Source: Bacteroidales bacterium (GTDB lineage Bacteria > Bacteroidota > Bacteroidia > Bacteroidales > P3). Taken from it: a DNA stretch of 64,000 nucleotides. The notes beneath the pieces are model-generated. The model had not been told where the DNA came from and searched no databases. It saw only the letters and a program-made list of their open reading frames with translations. Positions 34,213 through 42,650 of the stretch are shown in pieces. The stretch spans positions 34,406 to 98,405 of the forward strand of contig JAFSQF010000008.1 in NCBI GenBank assembly GCA_017446745.1. Direction: 5' to 3'. The position numbers and the translations under genes are program-made. How positions within the stretch are numbered: the stretch's first letter is position 1; each line of letters begins with the position of its first letter.

Positions 34213-35467
34213 ATTGAGAGATTTTTTTTCCACTTTATGTGTACTTTTTGAGAAAAAAAAGTTTTATTTATCTTTCTTTAATGTCTCCAAATTCCCTCAT
34301 TTTGTTGCGTTGATATGATTAAAAGAATGGTAACTTACGGCATTTTTATTGCCTGTCATCAAGTAACGGTAAAAAAATAAGGTGTAACGATAGTGCTGTC
34401 GAAATGTTACTAAATTCGTGTAAATTCATTTCGCTTGCGAATTATTAGTTTTCTACATTTGACGTTTCCTGGCTTGAAAATTCGTGTAATTCGTGTTAAT
34501 TCGTAGACAAAATAAGCATTCGTGTAATTCGAGAGATTCGTGTTCAAATCGCAGGCGAGGACGCCCGCGTACCACGACGCATAAACACAGTTGTCTCCTT
34601 TTTTTATTACACCTATCTGATTGTATCAACTTTTTTTTAATTATTTCTAAAAAAAGTAATCGTTAAAAAATAGTCTAATGATTATCCGCAAACGGCACAA
34701 ATTTGAAATCGCGTCTCTTATTCGCTGTATTTGATTTTATTCAGCGGTGCTCATCACCCTTTCAGGGGTCGAGACGCAGGGACGCGTTTGATTCACAGGC
34801 CCCAGACTGCACTCTGTTTGTCTGGGGTTATTAAGAATATGCCACGCGCAGGGCTTCTTTGCGCACTCCACTGGAGTTTGCACCCGTCTCCGAGGCTTCT
34901 TTGTGGAAAAGGCGGATAATCATTATAGTTTATATATTGGGATGCTATTTGGATTTGTATTTATAATTTTTTAGGTTCTCCGCTACGCTATCGAAATATC
35001 CACTGGATATTTCTTCGCATCTACGGAGTTCAATGTAACAGTCTGGTTTATACCGTGGGCTTTCGCCAACGGCTAATATGTGTCGCCCTTACGGGGCTAA
35101 GAAAAGATGAATTTTTTTTGAACAGCTATTTATTAGATAGTGTATACCTTTTGCTCGGCGATTTGTTATTATATATAGCATTAATCCATTGTTGATTTGC
35201 ATATAACAATCACACAAAATAACATTCTAACAACTAAGTTTGGCTACCCGACATCTGCGAAAAAAGAAGAAAGAAGATCAACCTTCATTTTTTTTTTTTT
35301 TTTTTTTTCAAAAAGTTTGACCATGAATTACCATAAATGATTTTTTTTTTGTATCTTTGCAATTCGTAATATCTAATAATAAAGGTTATATTTTTTTAAG
35401 TTGTTGTTATTTATTTGTTTATATATTTATATATTTATTTATTTTCTGTTTTTTTAAATATTTATTT
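34213..35467. other. 1.25-kb non-coding, hairpin-rich intergenic region between two T9SS genes
   Basis: No gene is convincing. The stretch includes words recurring elsewhere in the window (34480-34512 and 34549-34577), a block with the stem ccccagac/gtctgggg (about 34798-34827), a perfect hairpin gaaatatcc-act-ggatatttc (about 34993-35013), further small stems up to 35100, and A+T-rich sequence with runs of 21 T (35288-35308) and 10 T (35341-35350) just before a TATCTTTG promoter box (35352-35359). Confidence 0.65.
35352..35359 (+). promoter_or_regulatory. -7 element (TATCTTTG) preceded by T-tracts
   Basis: TATCTTTG fits TAnnTTTG and is directly preceded by a 10-T run. A TTTG at 35316-35319 lies too far upstream unless the T-run shortens. 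Confidence 0.5.
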
Positions 35468-35659
35468 ATGAAGTTTGAAATAGAGTCGTTTGATAGTGCG
35501 TCGGAATGTGCTGAGCCATTGGAAAAACGCAGCTATACCCGCAAGGCGATTACTTCAATAAACCATGTAGACCCTTTTACTTGGAAGTCCGGTATCGTAC
35601 AATGGGCGCTGTTGGAGGGTAGGAGAAGAAGTGTCCCTGTAACAATAGAGTGTAGATAA
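35468..35659 (+). CDS. Small protein of unknown function upstream of the T9SS protein
   Basis: From ATG 35468 the frame encodes 63 residues (MKFEIESFDSASECAEPLEK ... VPVTIECR). A longer version from further upstream would add a low-complexity Phe/Tyr-rich stretch and is unlikely. It sits about 110 bases after a promoter box and 21 bases before the T9SS protein gene, so it may be a leader or a co-expressed small protein. No family is recognised. Confidence 0.35.
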   Translation: MKFEIESFDSASECAEPLEKRSYTRKAITSINHVDPFTWKSGIVQWALLEGRRRSVPVTIECR

Positions 35660-35680
35660 GCAACCAAAAACAATATTATT

Positions 35681-37120
35681 ATGAAAACAATTGCAAAAAT
35701 AACCATAGTTGCTTTAATGACTTTCTTGGTGTCGGAGGCTTTGTGCCAGCGTGTTGAAACCAAGGCGATGATAACAGCAAATGACACTTTAGAGCCAGGC
35801 GATCGCGAACCAACATTCTATTATTGGGACACGGTGTGGTTCGACAGATATCTTCTCGCCAGCGGTTCAAATTACAGATGGGTCTCGAACAGTTTGGAAA
35901 TCCAGGGGCATAAACCTGAGTACGCCAGATACTGCTACACCGATTCAGCCCTGCGTATAATCGGCATTGCTTCGGCAATGTACGTTACCGATATCCGTAT
36001 GGCTGGCGACACCAACGATGCTTGGGCTAATACCGAGCCGGAGTTCTTTAATCTTTACGAGGTGGATCCTATATCAAACGATATGATACCTCTTGCCTCG
36101 AAGTCGTGGAACAACACCACTCCTCGATACCTGCACCGTGTAGTTGTAGAGCCAGACCCTATGGTACTGTACGATTCCTATGACTATTATCCTGTGTTCG
36201 AAGTCTATTTCGACTCAGCCATAACTGTGCACGACTCTTTCTATGTCTCCGCCACTTCAAACAACAATTATTATCCCAAGTCGGCCATTAAGCCATACTA
36301 CAGGTTCAGTATAGGAACAATAAGGGCTTTTAATCTCATTGACCCATTACAACATGACTTTCTTCCGATCCCCAACCATTTCAGGCGGCGTATACATCTC
36401 TTAGACCCTACTCATGCATCAAACAGGGACAATGGTTTCATGGGATTTAATGCCACCGATACAAACTGGCATACATATTCGCATATATATCTTGACGATC
36501 AGGGTAAACTCGGACCGGAAAACTCCAACTATTTCTTCATTTTCCCAATCATCGACACGTCTTCATACGAGCCTGACACTTTATGCTCTGCCCCGTCAAG
36601 CCTCGGAATCATGAGCCTTAGTTCTCAGTCGGTCATGATTTCATGGGATGGTGGAAGCGGCGACATGTGGGAACTAAGGGTGGCCCCCGACGGTTCTTTG
36701 CCTGAAGTTGGCGCTGCAACTATTTGCAACTCAACCGTGGCTACGTTGTCGGGTCTTGAACATGGTCAATGGTATTGTGCTTGGGTCCGTACCATTTGCG
36801 ACAGCGCTACTGTGAGTCCTTGGAGCGACCAACTCAGATTTTTTGTGCCTTCCGACACAACCCAACAGCAGGACATTGCAGACATAGTCAGCCGGAATAC
36901 ACATGTTGTCCCCAATCCAGCAAAGGATGTCGTCTCTGTCATCTCTTCGTTCCGCATCTCGTCCATTGAGGTATGGACAATAGACGGGCGGCTGGCTGTC
37001 CGGCATGATGTGGACGGGCTATCGTCAACGATGGATATATCTTCTTTGCCAAAAGGCTCCTATATCCTCAGGATTCTTACCAACAATGGTTTTTCATACA
37101 AGAAACTGGTGGTGGAGTGA
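35681..37120 (+). CDS. Secreted Fn3 protein with T9SS type A sorting domain
   Basis: This 479-residue protein has a signal peptide (residues 1-22), a unique N-terminal region of about 280 residues rich in Tyr/Asp/Asn (ATSNNNYYPKSAIKPYYRFS), a fibronectin type III module (about 305-390, CSAPSSLGIMSLSSQSVMIS, W-Y-C-A-W-V-R-T-I-C) and a C-terminal T9SS sorting domain (VVPNPAKDVVSVIS ... LPKGSYILRILTNNGFSYKK). It is a smaller relative in design of the giant protein on the other side of the intergenic region. Surface attachment is expected; the binding target is unknown. Confidence 0.85.
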   Translation: MKTIAKITIVALMTFLVSEALCQRVETKAMITANDTLEPGDREPTFYYWDTVWFDRYLLASGSNYRWVSNSLEIQGHKPEYARYCYTDSALRIIGIASAMYVTDIRMAGDTNDAWANTEPEFFNLYEVDPISNDMIPLASKSWNNTTPRYLHRVVVEPDPMVLYDSYDYYPVFEVYFDSAITVHDSFYVSATSNNNYYPKSAIKPYYRFSIGTIRAFNLIDPLQHDFLPIPNHFRRRIHLLDPTHASNRDNGFMGFNATDTNWHTYSHIYLDDQGKLGPENSNYFFIFPIIDTSSYEPDTLCSAPSSLGIMSLSSQSVMISWDGGSGDMWELRVAPDGSLPEVGAATICNSTVATLSGLEHGQWYCAWVRTICDSATVSPWSDQLRFFVPSDTTQQQDIADIVSRNTHVVPNPAKDVVSVISSFRISSIEVWTIDGRLAVRHDVDGLSSTMDISSLPKGSYILRILTNNGFSYKKLVVE

Positions 37121-37150
37121 CGCCATGCGTTTTTGGGGAGATGAGCCGGA

Positions 37151-38422
37151 CTATGTCTTTACTATATTTGCGGGGCCGTAGAAGGTACATATTTCGGCGG
37201 CAAGGGCATTGAGGTTGTGAAACCGGCTGTAGTCGGTGTCGGATGCGACACCTCTCACGCCGCTCATGTCGTCCAGACCCCAAGGGGCTAAAATGAGCAG
37301 GCTGCCATTGGCGCACGCCTCAAAGCGTTGCCGTTCTGGTTTCCAATAGCGGCCAATGGGTTCTTTCTGCAGGTGTATCAAGGGATAGCCTTTCGCAAGG
37401 CATTCGTTCTTTATCAGAAGCTCGCCGCGCGAGATGCCCGGCGTGACTGCGACCGTGCACCCCTCAAGAATCGCAGCCTCGCATGCCTGACGCTGACGCT
37501 CGAAGTCCTCTGTGTTTTCGTAGGGCAGCAGGGAGAGGGGGTGGCGTCTATGGCACATCACCTGGATTTTTCTGGGCCAACGGAGCAGGAAAATGTTGCC
37601 GAAAGCCCCGTAGCTGCGGTTGCCGAACTGCAGGTGCAGACATCGTTGCAGGGAATTGGGCAGCAATTGCCGCAATATGGCACGGCGTGGGTTGTCGTTG
37701 ACGTAGGCCACCATGGCTTCTTGGTGGCGGCTGTCGAGGCAGATGGTGTCATCGTAGTCGTCGTCGAAGAGAGGCTGCTGCGGTTGGCTTCCTACCAGGG
37801 CGTAGTATTCAAGGCGTTGTTTCTTTGAAAGACTGCGGACCAGGGTTCCTTCGCTGCGGTGCTCTGCGGCTTTCTCGCGCAGCCATGCCGGGGCCGACGG
37901 GTCTAAGCATTTTGCCGGTATCGGCCGGTCGGTGGAGGAGGGCAGGCCTTGCATCTGCTGCCATTGGCGTGTGCAGGTGGCCTTGAAAGCCTGGATGATA
38001 TCGCCCAGGCTCCATTGCATGGCGGCTCTCACCTCTATGACGCCGTGGAAATGGTCGGGCATGCATACGCTTGCGAGTACGGCGACGTGGTTGCCGTGGG
38101 CTGCCTGCTTGGCAGGCGTCTCCAGCCAGGCCTGCTGTATGGCCTGCCCCAGAGGGCTCAGCACTAAGGCCTCGCGGGCCTGCTCTTGCGTCAGGCCGGG
38201 CCTCTTTCCTTGGCCGAGGTCGGAGCCGGGACTCTTTCCTTGGCCGAAATCGGCCAAGGAATTGGCGGTAGCTGCTGCTGCGGTAGCTGCGGTGGCGGCG
38301 GGCGGGTAGGCGAAATGGGAGAGAAGGCGGGCTCGGTTTCTCACCACCAGGGTGATGAGGTAGGTGCCGATGCCGTGGTAGTCGTGGCCTTTGTCATGAG
38401 GGCGATAGGGTGATATTGGCAT
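37151..38422 (-). CDS. REP-associated Y1 transposase fused to a DprA/SLOG-like domain
   Basis: From ATG 38422 (MPISPYRPHDKGHDYHG) the protein has 423 residues. The N-terminal half is a Y1/HUH transposase of the RAYT type: YLITLVVRNRARLL, the HUH motif MPDHFHGVIEV near residue 125, and AYVNDNPRRA, expected to follow the catalytic Tyr helix. The C-terminal about 130 residues look like a Rossmann-type DprA/SLOG domain (CTVAVTPGISRGELLIKNEC, PLIHLQKEPIGRYWKP, FEACANGSLLILAPWG). RAYTs cut and join single-stranded REP palindromes. The fused domain may bind nucleotides or DNA. The reading frame stays open upstream (ATG 38527) across two G8 tracts and imperfect repeats, so a longer product is possible. 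Confidence 0.7.
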   Translation of the reverse strand: MPISPYRPHDKGHDYHGIGTYLITLVVRNRARLLSHFAYPPAATAATAAAATANSLADFGQGKSPGSDLGQGKRPGLTQEQAREALVLSPLGQAIQQAWLETPAKQAAHGNHVAVLASVCMPDHFHGVIEVRAAMQWSLGDIIQAFKATCTRQWQQMQGLPSSTDRPIPAKCLDPSAPAWLREKAAEHRSEGTLVRSLSKKQRLEYYALVGSQPQQPLFDDDYDDTICLDSRHQEAMVAYVNDNPRRAILRQLLPNSLQRCLHLQFGNRSYGAFGNIFLLRWPRKIQVMCHRRHPLSLLPYENTEDFERQRQACEAAILEGCTVAVTPGISRGELLIKNECLAKGYPLIHLQKEPIGRYWKPERQRFEACANGSLLILAPWGLDDMSGVRGVASDTDYSRFHNLNALAAEICTFYGPANIVKT

Positions 38423-38430
38423 TGCATTAT

Positions 38431-38505
38431 TTGAATTTAGGGGTGGTGGAATAGGGGGGGGAGCTACCTTTGAAGTTAGGGGATGGTGGAATATAGGGGG
38501 GGGAC
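38431..38505. repeat. Imperfect tandem repeat with two G8 tracts upstream of the transposase
   Basis: ttgaatttaggggtggtgg... (38431-38463) and ttgaagttaggggatggtgg... (38470-38505) are two related units, each ending in eight G. They are candidates for the REP-like substrate of the adjacent transposase or for slippage-prone tracts. Confidence 0.6.
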
Positions 38506-38556
38506 GGCGGCTATTGAAGGGGGCCATCTGCGGGGGTTGAGGCGTTGTTATGCCTG

Positions 38557-38856
38557 CTACAGGCGTTGGAGGAGGAAGCTGACGGGGCGGAAGCCGTCGT
38601 TGCAGCTGATTAGGGCACTGTAGGGGTCTTTCATCCAGCCATCGAAGAAATTGCCGTTGCCTGCAGCTAATTGTTCCACAAACCATTGCATGCTTTCCCA
38701 TGCACTTTGACACATGCCGTCGGGAATCTTGCCACCTACGGAGATCCACGTCTGTCCTTCCCTAATGTCGCAGGTGTGTTCTATAGGATTCTCGTATTGT
38801 TCTTGCAGGTCGGTGTAATTGGCTTTTCGTATGGCTGTGATTCTAATGTTGTACAT
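38557..38856 (-). CDS. TIGR04076-family protein
   Basis: With ATG 38856 (MYNIRITAIRKANYTDLQEQY) the protein has 99 residues. The pattern matches TIGR04076: an N-terminal I-x-A-I-R strand, CDIREGQTWI, SAWESMQWFVEQLAAG and a C-terminal CNDGFRPVSFLLQRL. The biochemical role of the family is not known to me; members are small, with conserved Cys residues, and may bind metal. It lies between the caspase-like lipoprotein gene and the transposase gene, on the same strand. Confidence 0.75.
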   Translation of the reverse strand: MYNIRITAIRKANYTDLQEQYENPIEHTCDIREGQTWISVGGKIPDGMCQSAWESMQWFVEQLAAGNGNFFDGWMKDPYSALISCNDGFRPVSFLLQRL

Positions 38857-38899
38857 ATCGGTGAATTGTTTATTGTAAATAATGTATTTGGAACAGTGG

Positions 38900-40108
38900 T
38901 TAACGCTCTGCGTTGTTTTTTCTGCTGTATGCGAAATATGTGGTGTCGTCAAGATGAGGTCGGAATGGACGCAGTGTGTTTTCCGCTTCCACAAGTGGCT
39001 GGATAAGACAGATGACCCCGGAACGGGCTTTGGCTCGCAAACCGTAGTAGATATTACCTTGGCGGTCGGCAGCTTTGTGCTTGTAGAATTTTATTTGAAA
39101 ATAATGGCGGGGTATTCCTGTTATATTCATTAGGTCTGTGAAATCGTCATGTTCGGCGATCCATTTCTGGCGCTGCTGACGACTGTTGACGGAGGGGATA
39201 TCCGCTGCGTTTTCGTAGTACTCCACATAGTTGCAGGGTACCGTGAAGCTGTAGTGGTAGAGCTGTGTGGGGTCGTTCTGTAGACGCCGGCGCAGTCCTT
39301 CGCGCCAGTGGGTGGTATCGGAAGGGTAGCGTTGTCGCAGCTGCCGGACAATGGCGTCTTCGTTGTAGGTGCTGTCGGGATTGTAGAAAGCATACCAAGT
39401 GCGAGCATAGTAGTGCTCCACGCTTTGAGGGTTGCGGTTTGGCGAGAGGTAGGCGTAGTATTCAAAGAGCCTGGAAGCCATTACCTTCGCACTGTTGCCG
39501 AAGAGCGTTGCCAACTGGTCGAGGAGTTCCTGGTTGTTGCCCACGGCACAGCCATGGAGGAATATGAAGGTGGCGCTGTCGACAGGCAGGCCTGGCGAGG
39601 CATTGAAGCGTCCGTCGGCGAGGGCCTGTGCTATAGCCTTTGCCGAGGTGCGTTCTCCGCCGGGAGTGAGCTTCATCTGTAGGTCGATGAATTCGTTGCC
39701 GTGAGTTACGATGTTGATGAGGCCATAGGGCATGCTGTCGGGCGTGGGGTTCTGACGAAGGTAGTGCAGTAATTGGCTCAGTGAGGTGAGGCCTTCCACC
39801 ACCCTGTCGGTCCGGCTGTCGGGGTTCATGCGGTAGTAATGAGCCGCGAGGGTGTAGTATTGGTTGTAGGCCCAGTCGTCGCTGCCCATGATGAAGGTGA
39901 TGCTGGCACGCTGTGGTGGGGGAGGCGGAGGCCCGATGGCGGTGTCGCAGTCGACGATGTCGAAAAAGGCACTGGCGCCACTCTTCTCACGGCAGGAGGA
40001 GAGCAGCGCCAGAGCAATGATGAAAGCAGCAGATATGACCGGGCGAAGTAGAGTGGTGGCACGCGGGGACGCGTGTTGTCCGGCATGAGGCTGTCTGGCG
40101 GGGGTCAT
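38900..40108 (-). CDS. Lipoprotein of unknown function with a possible caspase-like His/Cys pair
   Basis: From ATG 40108 (overlapping the upstream stop as ATGA) the protein has about 402 residues. The N-terminus has a hydrophobic segment and lipobox (ISAAFIIALALLSSC), followed by a proline run. The segments LINIVTHGNEF and FIFLHGCAVGNN are spaced like the His and Cys blocks of caspase-fold (clan CD) peptidases, each after a hydrophobic strand. This resemblance is by eye only. The C-terminal half (about residues 230-402) is unrecognised and rich in Tyr and Arg. Translational coupling to the VIT-vWA protein suggests a joint function at the envelope. Confidence 0.55.
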   Translation of the reverse strand: MTPARQPHAGQHASPRATTLLRPVISAAFIIALALLSSCREKSGASAFFDIVDCDTAIGPPPPPPQRASITFIMGSDDWAYNQYYTLAAHYYRMNPDSRTDRVVEGLTSLSQLLHYLRQNPTPDSMPYGLINIVTHGNEFIDLQMKLTPGGERTSAKAIAQALADGRFNASPGLPVDSATFIFLHGCAVGNNQELLDQLATLFGNSAKVMASRLFEYYAYLSPNRNPQSVEHYYARTWYAFYNPDSTYNEDAIVRQLRQRYPSDTTHWREGLRRRLQNDPTQLYHYSFTVPCNYVEYYENAADIPSVNSRQQRQKWIAEHDDFTDLMNITGIPRHYFQIKFYKHKAADRQGNIYYGLRAKARSGVICLIQPLVEAENTLRPFRPHLDDTTYFAYSRKNNAER

Positions 40109-42441
40109 AGCTGAAATGCTATAGGCAGGGTGAATTCGCAACGAACAGCTTTACCGCTTTGTTTGCCTGGTTTCCACTTGGGCATGAGCCTCACCACGCG
40201 AACGGCCTCATTGCCACAGCCACCGCCGATATCGTGCAGGAGTTTGATGTTGGTGACGGAACCGTCCTTCTCGATGGTGAATTTGACAATCACAGTGCCG
40301 GAGATGTTGTTGCTGCGGGCATCCTCAGGATATTTGATGTTGCGGGCCAGGAAAGCATAGAGAGAATCCATGCCGCCGGGGAACTCAGGCTCTTCTTCCA
40401 CAATGACAAAAATCTCTTCCTCAGCCTCTTCCATGATTTCTGTGTCGTCCCCAATCACTCCGAGTACAGGCATGGCAGTGTTTGCGGTGCGTGCGGCTTT
40501 CATTTTGACTATGCTGGCACTGGCCATATCGTGGCCCACGGCATAGTCGCTGACCCCCTCGGGCATGGGCAAAGGCTGCTTGACGGTGGTGGGCTTCCCG
40601 TCTTTGTTCACCACCACCTCGTCGATGGCCACAAAGCTGGTGTAGTTGGTCATGAGGTTGTATTTCAACCCTAAGTCAAGAATTTTCTTGGCGTAGGGGT
40701 CCTCCTCGTTGGCATATTCGCCCACAAGGTAGTCGTAGTATTTGATGCGTTCGCGAGCCCAGAGATAGCGCAGTGCGCTGTTGGTGCTTTCGGCTTTGAG
40801 GTCGGAGAGGTTGAAAGACTGTTTCCAGGCTTTGCGGCCCACCTTGCCGGTCAGCGTGATGCTTCCTTGCGGTTGGCCCTTGTATTTGCCGAAGATAAGG
40901 ATAGGGCGTTCGGCCATCATGTCGGGCGATGCCACGGGTTCCACATCGTAGGCTTCGAAACCTTTGGCGTTGAATTTGATGCGTGTCAGCACCGGTGTGC
41001 TAATATATTGGCGGAAACGTTCGGCGGCTTTCTTGGCTTCGCTCTCATGGGTGACTACGAAAGGCTCGCCGCCGCCGGCAAAGGCCATGCCATCAATCAT
41101 GTAGCGGTTCACGCTGCTGCCTATGCCAAAGGCGAAGAAATTGGCTTTGCCGCTGTTCTGACGCACCATCTCGAAGCAGGCTTTCTCGACGGTTACGTAG
41201 CCGTCGGTGGCTATGACCATGGTGCGTGCCATGTCCTCGTCGGGCAGCGGGAGGGCATAGGCAGTCTTCAGGGCATCAAGCACTTCGGTGCTGCTCCATT
41301 TGTTGGCGCTTTTGATGAAGTTGACGGCACGCTGCATATTCTCGGGGGTGGCGTTGACGGAGGCGGGGCTGAACACGTCGGCGTTGCTCGAGAAGAGGAC
41401 AACGTTGAATTTGTCGGTGGGGCGCAGACCTACTATGAGGTTCTGCATCAGTTTTTTTGTTATCTCCATAGGGAAGCCCCACATTGAGCCGCTGACATCG
41501 ACAATGAAAATGTATTCGCGCGGTGGAATATCCTCCTTAGCCACGCGCTTTGGGGGTTGCACCATAGCCAGGAAGAAATTCTCGTCGGCACCTTCGTAGA
41601 GCATAACGCCCGATTCTATCTGGCTGCCCTGCAGCGAATAGGTTACAATCACATCGCGGTTGCCCCCTTGCTTCTCGTTGGGGTCGAGGGTAAGGGTGGC
41701 ATGGCGCAGGTCGTGGCTGAAAGTGTTCATCTTGTGGGTGTTGCAGGTGATGTCCTGAATGGGTATGCCGCTGTTGATGCTGAGGCGGAAGTCGAAAGTG
41801 TAGGTAGGCATCACCCCTTCGTGGGTGTAGGGCGAGCCTACGAACTGGTCGTCGGGGCCTGCCTTGCTCTTCTCGGTCTTGCTGTAGCGCGGTCCCACCA
41901 CGGTGGGGTAGACGAAGCTGTAGACCCCGCGCTCTGGCACCAGCAGCTCGGTGTAGTTGAGCTCCACAACGATGGTGTCGCCCGCCATGATATTGCTGAC
42001 ATTCATGGTGAAGACGTTGGGGCGGCTCTGTTCGAGCAGCGAAGCCCGTTTGCCCTCCTGCTTGGCTTGCTCGTAGTCGGCACGGGCTTTCTTTTTCTCC
42101 TCGATCTTGGCTGTGATGCGGCGTTGTCCTATGGTCATCTGCATGCCATAGACAGCTGCGCGAGTCGACATGGGGAAGGTGTAGATGGCTTCGAGGGGGT
42201 TCTTGCCGCTGTTGACGTAGACCTGGCGTACCGTCACGTCGGCGATAGAGCCGACAATGTTGACATCGGCACTGGTCTCCTTAAGGGGCAGTTGGTCGAG
42301 CTCCGGGTTGTCGCTGACCACCACGAAGTAGGGCGAGAGGGTCCGGTCTTCATCTTTGTCCTGAGCGTTCAGCATAGCGGACATAGGCAAGAGGTATCCT
42401 ATGAGGACACCGATTTTTTTGATTAAGGCTGTTTTTTTCAT
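40105..42441 (-). CDS. VIT and von Willebrand A domain protein with TonB-like C-terminus
   Basis: This 778-residue exported protein has a signal peptide (about 1-26), a VIT domain (about 40-170, ADVTVRQVYVNSGKNPLEAI, FPMSTRAAVYGMQM), a von Willebrand A domain (about 300-480) with the MIDAS motif DVSGSM, and a C-terminal TonB-like domain (about 690-778, KYPEDARSNNISGTVIVKF ... MPKWKPGK). VIT-vWA proteins bind partners through a metal site; the TonB fold suggests contact with outer-membrane components. The overlap with the downstream lipoprotein gene implies a two-gene unit. Confidence 0.85.
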   Translation of the reverse strand: MKKTALIKKIGVLIGYLLPMSAMLNAQDKDEDRTLSPYFVVVSDNPELDQLPLKETSADVNIVGSIADVTVRQVYVNSGKNPLEAIYTFPMSTRAAVYGMQMTIGQRRITAKIEEKKKARADYEQAKQEGKRASLLEQSRPNVFTMNVSNIMAGDTIVVELNYTELLVPERGVYSFVYPTVVGPRYSKTEKSKAGPDDQFVGSPYTHEGVMPTYTFDFRLSINSGIPIQDITCNTHKMNTFSHDLRHATLTLDPNEKQGGNRDVIVTYSLQGSQIESGVMLYEGADENFFLAMVQPPKRVAKEDIPPREYIFIVDVSGSMWGFPMEITKKLMQNLIVGLRPTDKFNVVLFSSNADVFSPASVNATPENMQRAVNFIKSANKWSSTEVLDALKTAYALPLPDEDMARTMVIATDGYVTVEKACFEMVRQNSGKANFFAFGIGSSVNRYMIDGMAFAGGGEPFVVTHESEAKKAAERFRQYISTPVLTRIKFNAKGFEAYDVEPVASPDMMAERPILIFGKYKGQPQGSITLTGKVGRKAWKQSFNLSDLKAESTNSALRYLWARERIKYYDYLVGEYANEEDPYAKKILDLGLKYNLMTNYTSFVAIDEVVVNKDGKPTTVKQPLPMPEGVSDYAVGHDMASASIVKMKAARTANTAMPVLGVIGDDTEIMEEAEEEIFVIVEEEPEFPGGMDSLYAFLARNIKYPEDARSNNISGTVIVKFTIEKDGSVTNIKLLHDIGGGCGNEAVRVVRLMPKWKPGKQSGKAVRCEFTLPIAFQL

Positions 42442-42538
42442 GGTTCAGAAAATGTATTACGCCTTATAGGTGTTCTTTTGATGCTTTTTTTTACAGATGG
42501 TGATTATTTTTTGTGGAGGCTGTTAGGCCGATGAGGTG

Positions 42539-42650
42539 TCATCGTTCGCGGCGTTCTATCACTTTCTCAAGCACATAGCGGTTGCCGGTGGCGCTGGGAA
42601 TGGCATCGATGAAAGGTTGGCCGTAGCCTGGTGTGTCTTCATTATTTATA
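42539..42650 (-). pseudogene. C-terminal relic of an unidentified gene after the glucan synthase
   Basis: Just after the synthase stop, another minus-strand frame reads INNEDTPGYGQPFIDAIPSA, then TGNRYVLEKVIERRER and stop. It has protein-like composition but no in-frame ATG and would overlap the synthase end. It looks like the tail of a deleted gene, or the end of a short gene with a rare start. I do not recognise the family. Confidence 0.25.
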
